From Hevea brasiliensis (Eukaryota; Streptophyta; Magnoliopsida; Malpighiales; Euphorbiaceae), in contig NC_079496.1 in NCBI RefSeq assembly GCF_030052815.1, positions 3,410,001 through 3,474,000 on the forward strand: 64,000 bases of DNA, written 5' to 3'. How positions within the stretch are numbered: position 1 is the stretch's first letter; each line of letters opens with the position of its first letter. Of this stretch, positions 34,186 through 45,966 are shown one piece after another. The notes beneath the pieces are model-generated. The model made no database searches. It had not been told where the DNA came from and worked only from the letters and a program-made list of their open reading frames with translations. The position numbers and the translations under genes are program-made.

Positions 34186-37100
34186 ATGGGTATTTCATTT
34201 AGCAGTAATAGAAGAAGGAACAACACTTATTACCACCACCATCCTCCACCTCCTCCACCTTACTATTACCCCTCAGAACCCCTCTCTCTCCCTCCACATC
34301 CGCCTCCACCTCCGCCGCCACGGCCCCAAAATTTCTTCACTACGACAACAACTGCGGCATCCCTACCGCCACCACCACCACCACCTCCTCCTCCAATTCA
34401 ATTCTACTACAGTTCTCATCCCTACCATACGGGCAGCTACGCGAACAGATTCAATTATCCGCCTTATTATTGTGCTAACCAGCCTAATTGGTGGCCTTCG
34501 ATTAGGCCTAATGTGGGTACTGGGCAGCCGATTGAGCCGGCTCCTTACATTGAGCATCAAAATGCCAAGAAGGTCAGAAATGACGTGAACGTGCATAAGG
34601 ATACTTTAAAGGTTGAAATTGATGAGAACAACCCTGATAATTACTTGGTTTCTTTCGTTTTCGATGCTTTGTTTGATGGGAGGTTAGTAATTATGTTATT
34701 TTATAGGTTCTTGTTATGCTTGATTAGTGAACTGTTTTTTTATTCATTGTGTTCGCTGTGTGGAGATTTTCATTTACGGGTATTGATATATTTGTGGTTT
34801 GTTAGATAATTCGTCATTTGGATTCTAGAGTGTCGTTAAATTGACTTAACCTAGAAAATAAATGGAGCTAAGTTTCTTGATTCTTATAATTGAATAATTT
34901 AATTGAATCTCTTCTTATAATCTTTGGTAATCAGAAGAAAAGAAAAAAAAAAAAGCAGAAGCAGAGTTGGGTTGAATTGAATAGTTGATCATGTTGAAGG
35001 ACATATGTTTGCCCAAATTGACCAAATTCCTGATTTTGGGCTTTGGATGGTACTTGCAATTACAGTATGGGTTTCGCCTCTCATCCTTTTTCCATGGTGG
35101 TGTTGATGTTTAAAGTGAAAGTAATTGGGGAAATATAGTTTTGCTAAAAATAAAATGGATATCAACATGGTTTGATGATCGCCCAGAGCACAGTGTTAAT
35201 ATAGAAAAGTTTTATCATCTTAACTGTGTTATGTGAATGTGAGAAATTAACTTTCGATTAGCATTTATGAACTTAATCAATAATTCGTTAAGCAGCAATT
35301 GATTATGGCTTTAACCTTTTGCTCTCTCCCTTTCTTCCTTTCTCTCTCTCAATTGTGTTTATATTTTGTTGGGTTGTTGAGCTAATTGAAAGATAGTTAT
35401 TGTGGAGAAGTTAGATTCCAAATTTCCACCTTAAGAACTTAAATTTGTTAGGGGGAACAGGACATGCTTTAGAACTAGACAATATTTGATCATCTAGAGC
35501 ACATAAATTTGCTAGTGCTAAAGTATGTCTAAGCCTGCTTGTCTGTAGTAAAGTTGGTGCATTGATTATGTCTGAGCCTGACGTGGACATGTGTTAGAAA
35601 GTGACTTCAAATGTAAGTACGCACACTGCTTTGGTCTAGGAGGTCTTTCACATTTGATAATATGTGATAAATCTTGGTGGCATTTTTATTGTTTTTCTCT
35701 TGCCTCTTTTATCTCATCTTTTTTTTTTTTTTTTTTCCTTCCTTATATCATATTTGGGTCCAAATTTCCAACTTAAGCACTTAAATTTATTGCTGGTGGG
35801 AACAGGACATGCTTCAGAACTAGAGCACATAAGTTTGCTAGTGCTAAAGTATGTCTAAGCCTGGTAGTCTGGAACACGGTACATTGATTAGGTCTGAGCC
35901 TCATATAGACGTGTGTTAGAAAGTGACCTCAAATGTAAGTACGGTCACTACTTTGGTCTGGAGGTCTTTCACATTTGATGATATGTGATAAATGTTGGAG
36001 GCAATTTTTATTGTTTCTCTCTTGCCTCTTTTATCTCTTCTTTTTTTGTCTTCCCTAAATTATATTTGGGGACAATCTATTGTTAATTCTGTCAAAGTAA
36101 CTGATCTTCATCTATGTGAAGTAACTAATAAAATAATCTGCATTTGGAAATTGCAATGAGAAGTATGTGCTTATAAAGAAGCTAGCTCAAACATTGGGCT
36201 GTTACCTAAAACTAGATCAATGCATACTTTGTCTCTGGAGTTGGCTTAAAGTTATAGCATCTTCTTAAATAGTTGGCTGTACTTTCATATTGGGACTTGT
36301 CCTGTCCAGAAAAATCAAATACCTCAATGCAAGGAATTCTTTGAGATTCACCTATATTTTTCCTTTTCCTTCTCATTTTGGTTGCATTGCAATTTTAGGA
36401 TTGCAGAACAGGAGATGCTTGTAATTGACAAAAAATTTGCATCTGTATGTCTTTGGAAACTTGTTTATTCTTTCCTAATGTATTTTCTTTTTAATTCCTA
36501 AAAACAGCATTACAATTTTCTATTTTGCAAAGGAAGAGGTCAACTGTAGGTTTGTTCCTATATTTCCAGAAGCCCATTTGCCTGTCAGAATCCCCTTCCA
36601 GAAAGGTCCTGGCCAGAAATTTTATCAGCCTTCAGGAACAGGCATCGACTTGGGTTTCTTTGAGTTGGATGATCTTTCAAAACCATCACCTGGAGAAGAT
36701 ATTTTTCCACTTGTAATAGTTGCTGAAACATGCTTGCCAGTTGATTCAACAGATGAACATGTTGATGATTCTGCTCAAAACACATCTGGCCACATGCAGA
36801 TTACTCAAGCTGTTCTTGAGAAGAAAGATAGTGGCACTTTTCAAGTAAGAGTAGTAAGGCAAATTTTGTGGATCGATGGAGTTCGATATGAGCTGCGAGA
36901 GCTATATGGAATTGGAAGCTCAGCAGCTGAAGGCTTCAATGACTGTGACCTTGGGAAGGAATGTGTGATTTGCATGACTGAACCTAAGGATACTGCTGCG
37001 TTACCGTGCCGACACATGGTGAGAGTCCACCTTTAATTTTCTGTCTATTTATATAAAGAGATGACAGCCATTGGTCAACAAAGAGTAACCATATAGTTAT

Positions 37101-37672
37101 GCATAATGATACAAACACAGTTAATATTGATGTCAGAAGGTTAAAACTCAAGTTCTTGAAACTCAAGTGCTTGAATTACATATCTAAGATATATGGTTTG
37201 AGCTCGAGTCACATGAATGTAATTAATCTTGTTATCATACTGCTGCTTGCTCATAGGCCCTCTGCACTCACTTATGCACGCATGCAGGCATAAATTCTAA
37301 CATTAAGAATTTATTTCAAATTCTAGGCTGGAAGAGTTTTATGTCTATTTGTGATGTTGAGTCTTGATTTGGTATACATTTTATGGCTATAATAATAATT
37401 ATCAGAAGGGAAAATATTTACTTCTTTCTTAGCATTTGAATTATTTGGAAGCAATTGTGTCTGCATATGAAAGTTATAAAATCATGATGCTCTCCCTTCG
37501 TTTGCTATTAATGCCTTTATTGCTTTGTTTTCAAGTCTAACAAATTGTATCTTTTCAGTGTATGTGCAGTGAGTGTGCAAAAGCGTTGAGGCTTCAATCA
37601 AATAAGTGCCCCATATGTCGTCAACCAATTGAAGAACTTATGGAGATCAAGATAAATAATGGTGATCAATAA
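34186..37672 (+). CDS. LUL: RING-finger E3 ubiquitin ligase, LOG2/LUL (MGRN1-like) family
   Basis: Exons are 34186-34682, 36508-37018 and 37559-37672, joining into 373 codons. MGISFS at the start fits an N-myristoylation signal (Gly2, Ser6), as known for LOG2-type ligases, which implies membrane attachment. A proline/histidine/tyrosine-rich region follows (about residues 18-75, with several runs of six to ten prolines). Next is the DAR2 region (about 138-260), with [15 protein letters not shown] at its start and [19 protein letters not shown] within it. The C-terminal C3HC4 RING uses Cys318, Cys321, Cys333, His335, Cys339, Cys342, Cys353 and Cys356, all present. The family regulates amino-acid export and abscisic-acid responses by ubiquitination. 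Arabidopsis counterparts are probably LUL3/LUL4 (At5g19080/At3g06140, from memory). The long first intron holds a tandem duplication. The gene appears functional. Confidence 0.92.
35416..36074 (+). repeat. Tandem duplication inside intron 1 of the LUL gene
   Basis: Two consecutive units of roughly 330 bp (about 35416-35757 and 35758-36074) share a colinear series of words. These include TCCAAATTTCCA, GGAACAGGACATGCTT, GCTAGTGCTAAAGTATGTC, GTGTTAGAAAGTGAC, GGTCTTTCACATTTGAT and a closing T-rich tract. There are scattered substitutions and small indels, including a 16-bp extra piece in the first copy. It is an old intronic duplication. Confidence 0.85.
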
Positions 37673-39060
37673 GAAATTCTTTGCTTCGCACCTATTTGGA
37701 TTTATGGTAAAGAAACTCCTTTTGTTTTACTGTATCTTTGCCTTTAGAATGTGTATGCTAGTTATTTTGTATATTTTATTCCTGTATTAGTTTTTCAAGT
37801 TTCTTATGACTTTGTACAAAGATAAATATGTAGAAGACAATTTATCAATATAAATATTATTGAGTCATTAGCCATCTATTTTACCCTCTTTCTTGTGGCT
37901 AAAAAGTCTCATGTATTAGTATTACCTTGATCATCTGGTTCTTGCAGAAAACACGTTATTTTAATTCCTCTAGTTTGCAAAAGTTTGAACAACCCACTTT
38001 TATGGTTAAATAACATTATGTCCGCGAGGGGGAGGAATAATCTGTTTCCTCATTTGATGTTTTCAAGGAATGTGAAATTTCTATGGAAGTATTAGAATTA
38101 TTTCTTGCTTTATTCTGTTATCCTCTTTGAGTAAGTCCCATACTCTGACCCTTCCTTCATCATTGAATTCAGTTTTTGTTTGTATATGTGCAAATATATG
38201 CACACGTAAAATAAACATTTTTCTCTGGTGAGTAAGCATGAACATGGAGATTCAAAAGACAAGAAAGAGAAGTTGTAAGACAACTAGGTTGGAGGAACCT
38301 ACCAAGTCTATAAAAGTAGCTCTTTTCCTTTAAGCTATCTATAAAAGTAGCTCTTTTCCTTTAAGCTATCTGCCAAAAAGAGAGGCTGAGGGGAATATTT
38401 GCCATAGAAGTTAGCATTAAAGGTGTCAAAAACTGAGAATCTTCAAAGTTATGTATATCTTTGGTAGTTGTTATCTTTGAATGAATGAGAATACAAAAGC
38501 TATGCAATCATATTAATCGCCCTTTGCATCATATTCCTTGCCATCGAAGGAAGCAGAGAAGTGATTTTTCTTTAATTGCACAATTATGTATGCATTTCTT
38601 TTATCAACTTTGCTTTGTTAAGAATTATTTTGTATAGCTCTTGGCTCTCTTTTTGAATTGCTGTTCAAGTTTTGTGAATTTAAAGTCACTTCCCCAACCA
38701 CCTGTGCTATTCAACTGTGGGCTCTTTCCTGAGTGAGTATTGTAAGCAGTTTAGGTGGATGCAATAAAGATGTGTCCATAAGCAAACAACCCCATCTTGG
38801 AAATCTCAGGCCTTCCTATTGCCTCAGTCAGCTTGTGGCTTATGCTATGAGTTCCAAATTATCAACCCAAGCAAATATGCAGCATCTTTTGCTGAAAGTA
38901 GGTGTCTTTCCTTCGATGGCATCTACTGTTTCTGGAATTTTTGAGGGTCATAAATTAGAACATTTCACTCTCAAAAAGTCATGCTTTTGGGTGTCATACC
39001 CTCATAAGATATTTCATGATTTTCATTACAGTAAAAGCTTGGAATTGGATAAAAGGGAAG
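37673..39060. other. Downstream region of the LUL gene
   Basis: It contains the probable 3' UTR and spacer. A 31-bp unit beginning TCTATAAAAGTAGC is repeated twice in tandem at about 38307-38368. An open stretch at 38733-39068 lacks an ATG at its start and was not recognised as a gene. Confidence 0.5.
38307..38368 (+). repeat. Two tandem copies of a 31-bp unit
   Basis: The unit TCTATAAAAGTAGCTCTTTT plus the next 11 bases occurs twice in direct succession without mismatch, which suggests a recent slippage duplication. Confidence 0.9.
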
Positions 39061-39063
39061 CAA

Positions 39064-39620
39064 TGTAATTTATGTTGCAAAATTAAACACATACACGAGA
39101 ACAAGAGAAAAGAAACAATCAAGAAGAGAGATATAGAGATTTTGTGGTTCGGCAATTTGCCTATGTCCATGGAGCCACTTGCTTTCTTTTATTACGAGAA
39201 AATCTTGCAAAGACTACAACTTGCACTCTCTCTAAATTATACTAGGTCGGATTTCAAGGGTCATTGAATACAATTATACCCTTTTCCATCAGTATAAGAC
39301 AGCCTGATCCATTACAATTAGGATTCCTAGTCTAAATGGGAATCAAATAGTCACCATGAAAAACCAAGTCTCAAGCAAACATAATTGTGGGGCTTTCAAC
39401 GGCAAGGCCGTGTAACTCTGGTATCAATACAAGTTTACATAGTTGTGGTGTTTTACATGGCGAGGCCGTGTGACTTTTTGGATAGAAATGTTCTAAGTGG
39501 AGACCTTCTAGGTCAGAGGTACTTCTTACACGGCCAGGCCATGTGTATTTCATACATTAGACGACCAGGCCGTGTAGCTCATTGTCTCCGCTTGCTCTGA
39601 TACCGCCATCGCATTGTACC
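39064..39620 (-). mobile_element. LTR retroelement remnant, minus orientation
   Basis: GCTCTGATACC (39594-39604) is the complement of GGTATCAGAGC, the initiator-tRNA-Met primer site. About 130 bases into the left block is GTGGTTCGGCAATTTGCC, with CATGG soon after. This word set is typical of copia-like LTRs near such sites. Between them lie four copies of an AGGCCGTGT-like motif. Both LTR boundaries are too worn to place, so the extent is approximate. Confidence 0.4.
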
Positions 39621-41580
39621 ATACCACGAGAGAATTGCTTCCGCATTCAGGTCTTTAGGTATATTGCAAATCTCCGAATATGAGTCACTCTAATTGAACA
39701 GTTAAGACAAAAAGAACTCATTCTCTTACCCTTTAATGCCCTTGCTGGGGCTACCATCTCCATTCTCCAATCTAACATCCATTTCAATCAGTGGGTTGTT
39801 GGGATGAGAAAGAGGAATTACAGTGAAAATGAATTCATAAAACTGAGAGCTGTACAAAAACGGCATGTGGAAAAGGATCCCCTGAACAAAGCATTGTTAA
39901 CAAGACACCGAAAGGTGAAAATGAAAATATTGAGATAGACCCTAGGATAAGCCAATCTTTATCAATTTCTTCAATCTTATACTTTGGAACCTTGTGAATT
40001 TGGATCAAAAGATTATTTCTTGCATTTGGGTGATGATATATATTCAAGTGTAGCAGAGTACCATGGGTTTGCTCCTAGTGGCAGCACATATACAAGAAAG
40101 GAGAAAACAAAATTGAGACAAAGATCGAGGGTTTTCCTTACTAGTCAAAAACATCTCGGCATCTGTCCCTCTATTATTACTTTCCCATGCAAACTAAAAA
40201 TCTATAGCTACACCATACAGGGACCATGTGAAGATCCATATAAACCCAAATAAATGGCCTCTCCCTCTCTACCTTAGCTCTTATTGTACATCTTTTCTTA
40301 CTCATTCATTAATCACTATCCACACACCATATGTGATTCCTCAACATAAATGGTAATGGATGTCCGTAGTTGCCTGAATTTTCCTCTTAAAAAGAAGGAA
40401 GTAAGAAAATTCCCAACTCCAGAAAATGGTTATAACGACCTCTCCAATTCAATCACCACAGTTTATAAAAAAGATTTTTAAGACAAGAAATAGGGTTAGT
40501 ATTTTTTTTTTTTTTTTTGGTAGCATGTAATTTAAATGGGTGCTTTTGCATCGCTACTAAACCTGACTTGGGTCGGTTCAAATTCTTTTATCAAATCAAG
40601 CTTAGCATGGGTCAAATTGAGACCGACTCTATTCAATGGTTTTTGAGCATGAGTCAGCCCTAAACCTTATATAGGGGATTGCCTTTGGTTCCTCCTCCCA
40701 ACCCAAAATCAAAGTCTATGGTCAAGTTGACGTAGACCAGACAAGTCAAAAATCAAAACCAAACTCGCTTCAAGTTTGACACAAAATTACCATTAAATTG
40801 AATTTAATTCAACCCTTAACGATTTTAAATCAAAATCAACTGAAACTTCGTAGAGTTATTTTAGTTTCGTTTCATTTTCTTGTTTTACTTTAAACTACCA
40901 ATTTTGACTCGAAATCGGCTCAAATCAGGCAGGTGGCCAATTCTATTCACTATGATAATAAACTGATTTGATGACTAACTATTGAAACTAACTTCCCATT
41001 TGTGGTTAAGCAAGAGTGATTTTGCTTGAATTTGGGCATGAAAAGAGCCAGATAGGTTTAGGTCATTTGTCACAATTGAAGTACCCTTTTTAAGTTAGCT
41101 CTCGTAGAGGGAAGGAAAGGGAAAGGGAAGAAAAATGAGAAGAGAAACTGAGAAAGGCACAAGGCGTTTAGGCTTTTAAGAAAGACAGTAATAATTTGCG
41201 TATGAAAGAATGCTTCAAGCTTTAAACAAAATGAGGCCAATGAAGTCTATCTTGGGTTGCTTTCTTACCTAATCCATCCCAAAGTTAAAGATATGATTAA
41301 ATCAAAGTGTCTTTTTTTAATTACATAACCTGATCTTCTGATTAATGCTCTTTAAGTACTTAATTAAGAAAAATTAGGGCTAGTTTTTCAATGTCAATAA
41401 GTTCCATTTAAGGTTTGATCATCTAATTTCTCTATTTGATGTGAGCAAAAGATATTGGTTTTAATTTGTAGCCCTACTTATGGCTTGGGACCTCTAGGGA
41501 TCTTGCATTTAATTTGATGAGAGATAAAGATCAATTACTTGATTTAATTAATTAATTAATGCTTCTATACAAGAAAAAAA
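39621..41580. other. Gene-free spacer
   Basis: Several open frames of 70-90 codons exist (for example around 39984-40253) but have no recognisable domain and no splice or promoter context. The 40530-40960 part is rich in GGTCGGTTCAAAT/AACCAAACTC-like words that resemble dispersed repeat sequence. Confidence 0.45.
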
Positions 41581-41590
41581 AATGAATAAA

Positions 41591-42190
41591 GCTCAATTTA
41601 GTCTATTTTTAATTTTTAGTTAAATTTAATTCACAACTTTTGATTTAAGCTCAAATTAGTCTAATCTAATTTGCACTCGTCATTTTTTTAATATTTAATT
41701 TTTTATTTTTTAATGTTAAAACATTATTTTTTTATTATATAATTAATTAAATAAAAAATAAAAATATTATTTTTTTATTCAATATTATTAATTAAATTGA
41801 AAATTAAAAAAAAACATTATTTTTATATTTTCATATAATTAAATATAATTAATTAAAATTTAAAATTATTATTTTAATTATTTAAATAAAAAATAATATT
41901 TTATATATTTTTAATTTAAAAAAATTATAATTAAATAAAACTAAAAATATAAAAATATTATTTTTTTATTTCCATATTATTAATTAATATGAAAAATTAA
42001 AATAGAAAAAATAACTAATTATAGTTAATTAAAAAAGATTAAAATAATTAACTAAGTAATTAATATTAAAAAATAATTAAATTTAAAAATATTTTTTAAA
42101 AAATAACTCACGCTTTTTTCTCAAATTTAGATTAAATTGAATATAAATTAAAATTTTTAAACTAAATTAAATTAAAAATTTAAAATGAAT
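41591..42190. repeat. Degraded AT-rich MITE with long inverted ends
   Basis: The left end (GCTCAATTTAGTC, then TTTTTAATTTTTAGTTAAATT and GCTCAAATTAGTC) is imperfectly complementary to the right end (CAAATTTAGATTAAATTGAATA, then AAACTAAATTAAATTAAAAA). The same word set forms the ends of the better preserved element at 52423-53072, so they are probably related. The centre is nearly pure A/T. Boundaries are approximate. Confidence 0.5.
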
Positions 42191-43149
42191 TATATTAGAC
42201 ATTCCACAGCAAATTGAGTTTTATTAAAAAAGAAAAAATAAATAAAAAAGGGAGGTGAAGAATGAGGGAGAAGTGAAGGAAAGAGAGTAGGTGTAAAAAG
42301 GGTAGAGTAGTAATTAGAGGGGACAGGACCACACGCTGATCTTGTGGTAAACTGGCAATGTACCAAAAACATTAGTATCTATAACTACAGATTAATAATG
42401 CAAGGTATTACCCATCAATATTTGCATGAATTTAATCCATGAGATAATAAATAAATAATTTATTTATTTATATCATATATAATAAAATTATAATTACTTA
42501 AAACACCAATTAAATTACATTATTATCCATTTACTCCTCGTAGGCTCCTAAAGTTTTTTAATAATAAAAAAAAGCTGAGTCGGAGCCGAGCCAAGCCGAG
42601 TCGAGCACTTCACATGTAAAGCTTTGTTATTTCTGAGTTTTGCTTGCAATGTAAGGTCAAATACAATAAAGAGCTACAAAATCTAAAAATGGGTACGATT
42701 ATATCAAATACATAATAAACAAACTATAGAAACGCTCATGCCTGCTCCTCTATGCTCTTTCTGCCAGTCTTTTTTCTTCCTTCTCTCTTCCCCCCAACAT
42801 TCTTTCTCTCTCTCTCGCCTTGAATAAGGGGAAAGTAAAGTCTATACAAGTTGAATGTGCAACCACCAACTGTGAATCTCTCTCCCTCCCCCTCCCTCTG
42901 TCTCTCTCAAGGCTGATTATTGTTGTGTCTTTTAGCTTTCTCAGCTTGGAGATTGAGACGGATTTTTTTTATTCTGTGTTTCTTTGTGGAAGAATCCAAA
43001 TGAAATAACAGAGAAGAGTCCCCATTGTAGAGTTCTTGTTATAATTCTTCTCTCTCGTTTTAGTAGCTTTTCTTTCTCAGATCTATTACCCACCCTTTTC
43101 TCTCTTTCTAGTATTGGAACCTTTTGTTTGTTTCATTTGAGTTGAAGAT
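42191..43149. other. Upstream region and CT-rich leader of the HIPP locus
   Basis: Spacer, then a CT-rich tract from about 42790 to 42910 (TCTCTCTCTC and CTCCCTCTGTCTCTCTC) typical of plant 5' leaders. This suggests the promoter of the HIPP locus may still be recognisable even though the coding region is broken. Confidence 0.5.
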
Positions 43150-43879
43150 ATGAGTAAAGAAGAGTTCTTGAAAATCCAGGTACCCATTCTCTTTAATTTG
43201 TTCTTCTTCAATTGCTCTGCTTCATTTTCATCTAATTAGTTAATATTTTTCTCTCTTTTTTTAAAATTATTTAAGCTCATTCACTATTCATTCTTATGGG
43301 GCAAGCTTTGGTATCTCCTTTTGAAATTATATCTCTTATTAGTCATTACTCTGGGTTTTTTTCTCTATGTTGCTTGTGTATGCAGACTTGTGTTTTAAAA
43401 GTGAACATACACTGTGATGGCTGTAAGCAGAAAATGAAGAAAATCTTGCAGAAAATTGATGGTATCTTAACTCATGTTTTTTCTCACACCAAATGCTCTT
43501 TTTTTAAAAAAAAAATTAGGTGCTAGTATTATATATTTTACTTGTGTGCAAGAAATTTGCATTCTTTTTTTGTCACTCTGTTTAGTTGACTTTCTTTGTT
43601 TGTTTGACCAGGGTATTTCACCACCAACATAGATTCAGAGCAGGGGAAGGTAACAGTCTCAGGTAATGTAGACCCAGCTGTCCTGATAAAGAAGCTTGCA
43701 GAGTGAGGGAAACATGCTGAGCTCTGAGGTGCCCAAAAGTCCAACAACAACCAGAAACATCTGGCAAACCAGCTCAAGAACATGCAAATTGATAATGGTA
43801 AAGGTGGCAACAAACAAAGGCCAAAAGGGTAACAACCACCAGAACCAGCCCAAAGTTGGTCAACAAAACCAGCACCAAT

Positions 43880-45966
43880 AGCATCAATTTAGAGGGCATT
43901 AGAATTTTAAATTTCAAAAAATTATTTCTAGGGTTACATGCACCATAACAAGTGTCTTGTGATCCTAATCAATTTTTAATGTCCAATTGTATACCAAAAC
44001 ACATTTTAGTATATATTAAAATTTCATTTGCCATTAAAGATTGTGAATTAACATTTAATTTAATTAAACCCTAATTGAAAGATTTTTAGGTACTAACCTT
44101 TTGATGCACAATTGATACAATTCTGACTCTTAGGACCCCGAATATTGTCCCTCTAGTTTATCCACTACAAACACACATTAAAATTACAATGACAGCCTCT
44201 AGATTTGCTTCTCAAGCCTTGTCAACCAATTTTGAGATGGGGTTTATGCTTTGTGAAGGTTGTATGAATGTATTGGGAGTTAGAAACACTTTTTAATAAT
44301 TTTAATTTAAGAGGAAATTAAAGTTTTTCTCTTGAATCAATTGAGAAATTGAAGAAGAGAGGGAGACACTATGTTGCCCGTCCAACTTGAGAGAAAAGAG
44401 AGAAGAGTGATTTTTTCTTTATTACTTTTCTTTATATACTTAGGTCAAACTCTCATTAACTCTCTTGTCAAATGTCATCACAAGATCTCTCTTGTTATTG
44501 TTTGATTTAATCCTATAAAGCTAAGTGTTAAGCTCTATTTAAATTATGATATGTGGTCTTCCATCATAGGAAGACAAGTGGCAAGATTATATAGTACCAT
44601 GTGTCACCATCTCATGGTGTCACATGTCACCATCTCATGGTGTCACATGTCATCATGTGAAAAGATCAATTTGCCCTTACTTTTTAATTTGAGTTCTTAA
44701 CCCAAAATTATAATTTCTCCTCTTTAAATCAATTTATATCAAATATAAATTAATTAATTTCTCATAATTAAATTTATATTTAATCAAATTAAATATAAGT
44801 TTAATTTATACTATACATCCAATAATCTAGATTTGGTTTCAAGTCATGCTAGGGACCTTGCAATCTTATTGCAAACCAAACATCTTTAATTAATTAATTA
44901 AACTCTTTAATTAATCAATTAAATCACATTTTAAGTAGTGATTAGCTTGTGTAGATATGTGACTTACTAAGCTCATTACTTATTGGCAATGAGAAATGAT
45001 ATTAACTCTTAATATCATTAGAAATCTTTCTTACCGTAAATAATTTCTCTAAATCATTTCAGGCATCTCATAGCACAGTATGCCATGGTCACCCAATCAA
45101 TAATAAGGAATATCTTAAATGAACCTTTAATCTTTAATTATATGTTACCATGCACTAGAATCTCTCCATTACAAAATCCCAATTCGAGCTGGAGTCATGG
45201 TTAATGTCAAACCCCATTTGCTATGAATATTATATTCTTTTTTAATTTCAGTTCTTAATTAATTAGATTTTCTTGTCAGAAATTCTTTTCTGACTAAATC
45301 TGTCTGTCCTTACCAATAACTTGAAACATCAAGAACAATTAAATGAGCATAGGATTTTATCCCTATTTACTTAGAGTAACGGATTCCATCTTGATCAACA
45401 CTATCTTCATATATAATTAGTAGGAGCCAATATATGCCCATATACTCATACACAGTACAAGTATGAAAGCAGTATCAAATTCAAACCACCTATATACAAG
45501 ATAACTGTGTTATCTCAGGTCTAAAGATTTTATGCACTGATATGATATATAACAATATATTGACAAGAGTAAACTCTATGTGCTTGTCATATGCGTCACT
45601 AGTTCGGCCTACTTATCGTGTATAAATGTCTATCATTTTTGTTATGTGGCATGAGACTCACCATTAGAACTTATTAATATCCCATATTAATACTTTGGAA
45701 ATAAACATGATTACAATCTTTCTGAATAAGTCATGTACTTTATGAAGTATCTTCGATTGTGAATCTGTTTATGATATTTTGTGCTAGAAATACTATCACT
45801 TATATTCTTAATAATTTAAGAAAAGAATTTCTAACAAAATATTAATAAACTTTTTCAATTACACATAAATAGTTTTAAACAGAAAAGTAAAAATATCTAT
45901 TTTCTTATTAATAAAATTATATAAAAAATACATATAAAATGATATGTTACAAAACATACTACTAAC
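43880..45966 (-). mobile_element. LTR-bearing insertion inside the HIPP locus
   Basis: About 2.09 kb separate two parts of one ancestral exon. On the minus strand the sequence from 45836 begins TGTTAGAAATTC, a typical LTR start. It runs through AT-rich DNA to a region near 44400 with TATATAAAG followed by CTCTTCTCTC, resembling an LTR promoter and transcript start. It continues to about 43890, where GTGCATGTAACCCTAG is reminiscent of an LTR end. A perfect target duplication was not found. Some 130 bp of extra AT-rich sequence (45837-45966) lie between the LTR start and the resumed coding region, so the event may have been compound. Confidence 0.6.
44603..44660. repeat. 23-bp tandem repeat within the insertion
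   Basis: Two and a half copies of GTCACCATCTCATGGTGTCA plus three bases. Each unit is itself partly palindromic (CACCAT...ATGGTG). Confidence 0.9.

Noticed and set aside
38733..39068. Open stretch of 111 codons downstream of the LUL gene
   Set aside because: It has no ATG at its start, no recognisable domain and no promoter or splice context.
39984..40253. 89-codon open frame
   Set aside because: Odd composition, no domain, and an overlapping minus-strand frame of similar quality. It is probably chance.
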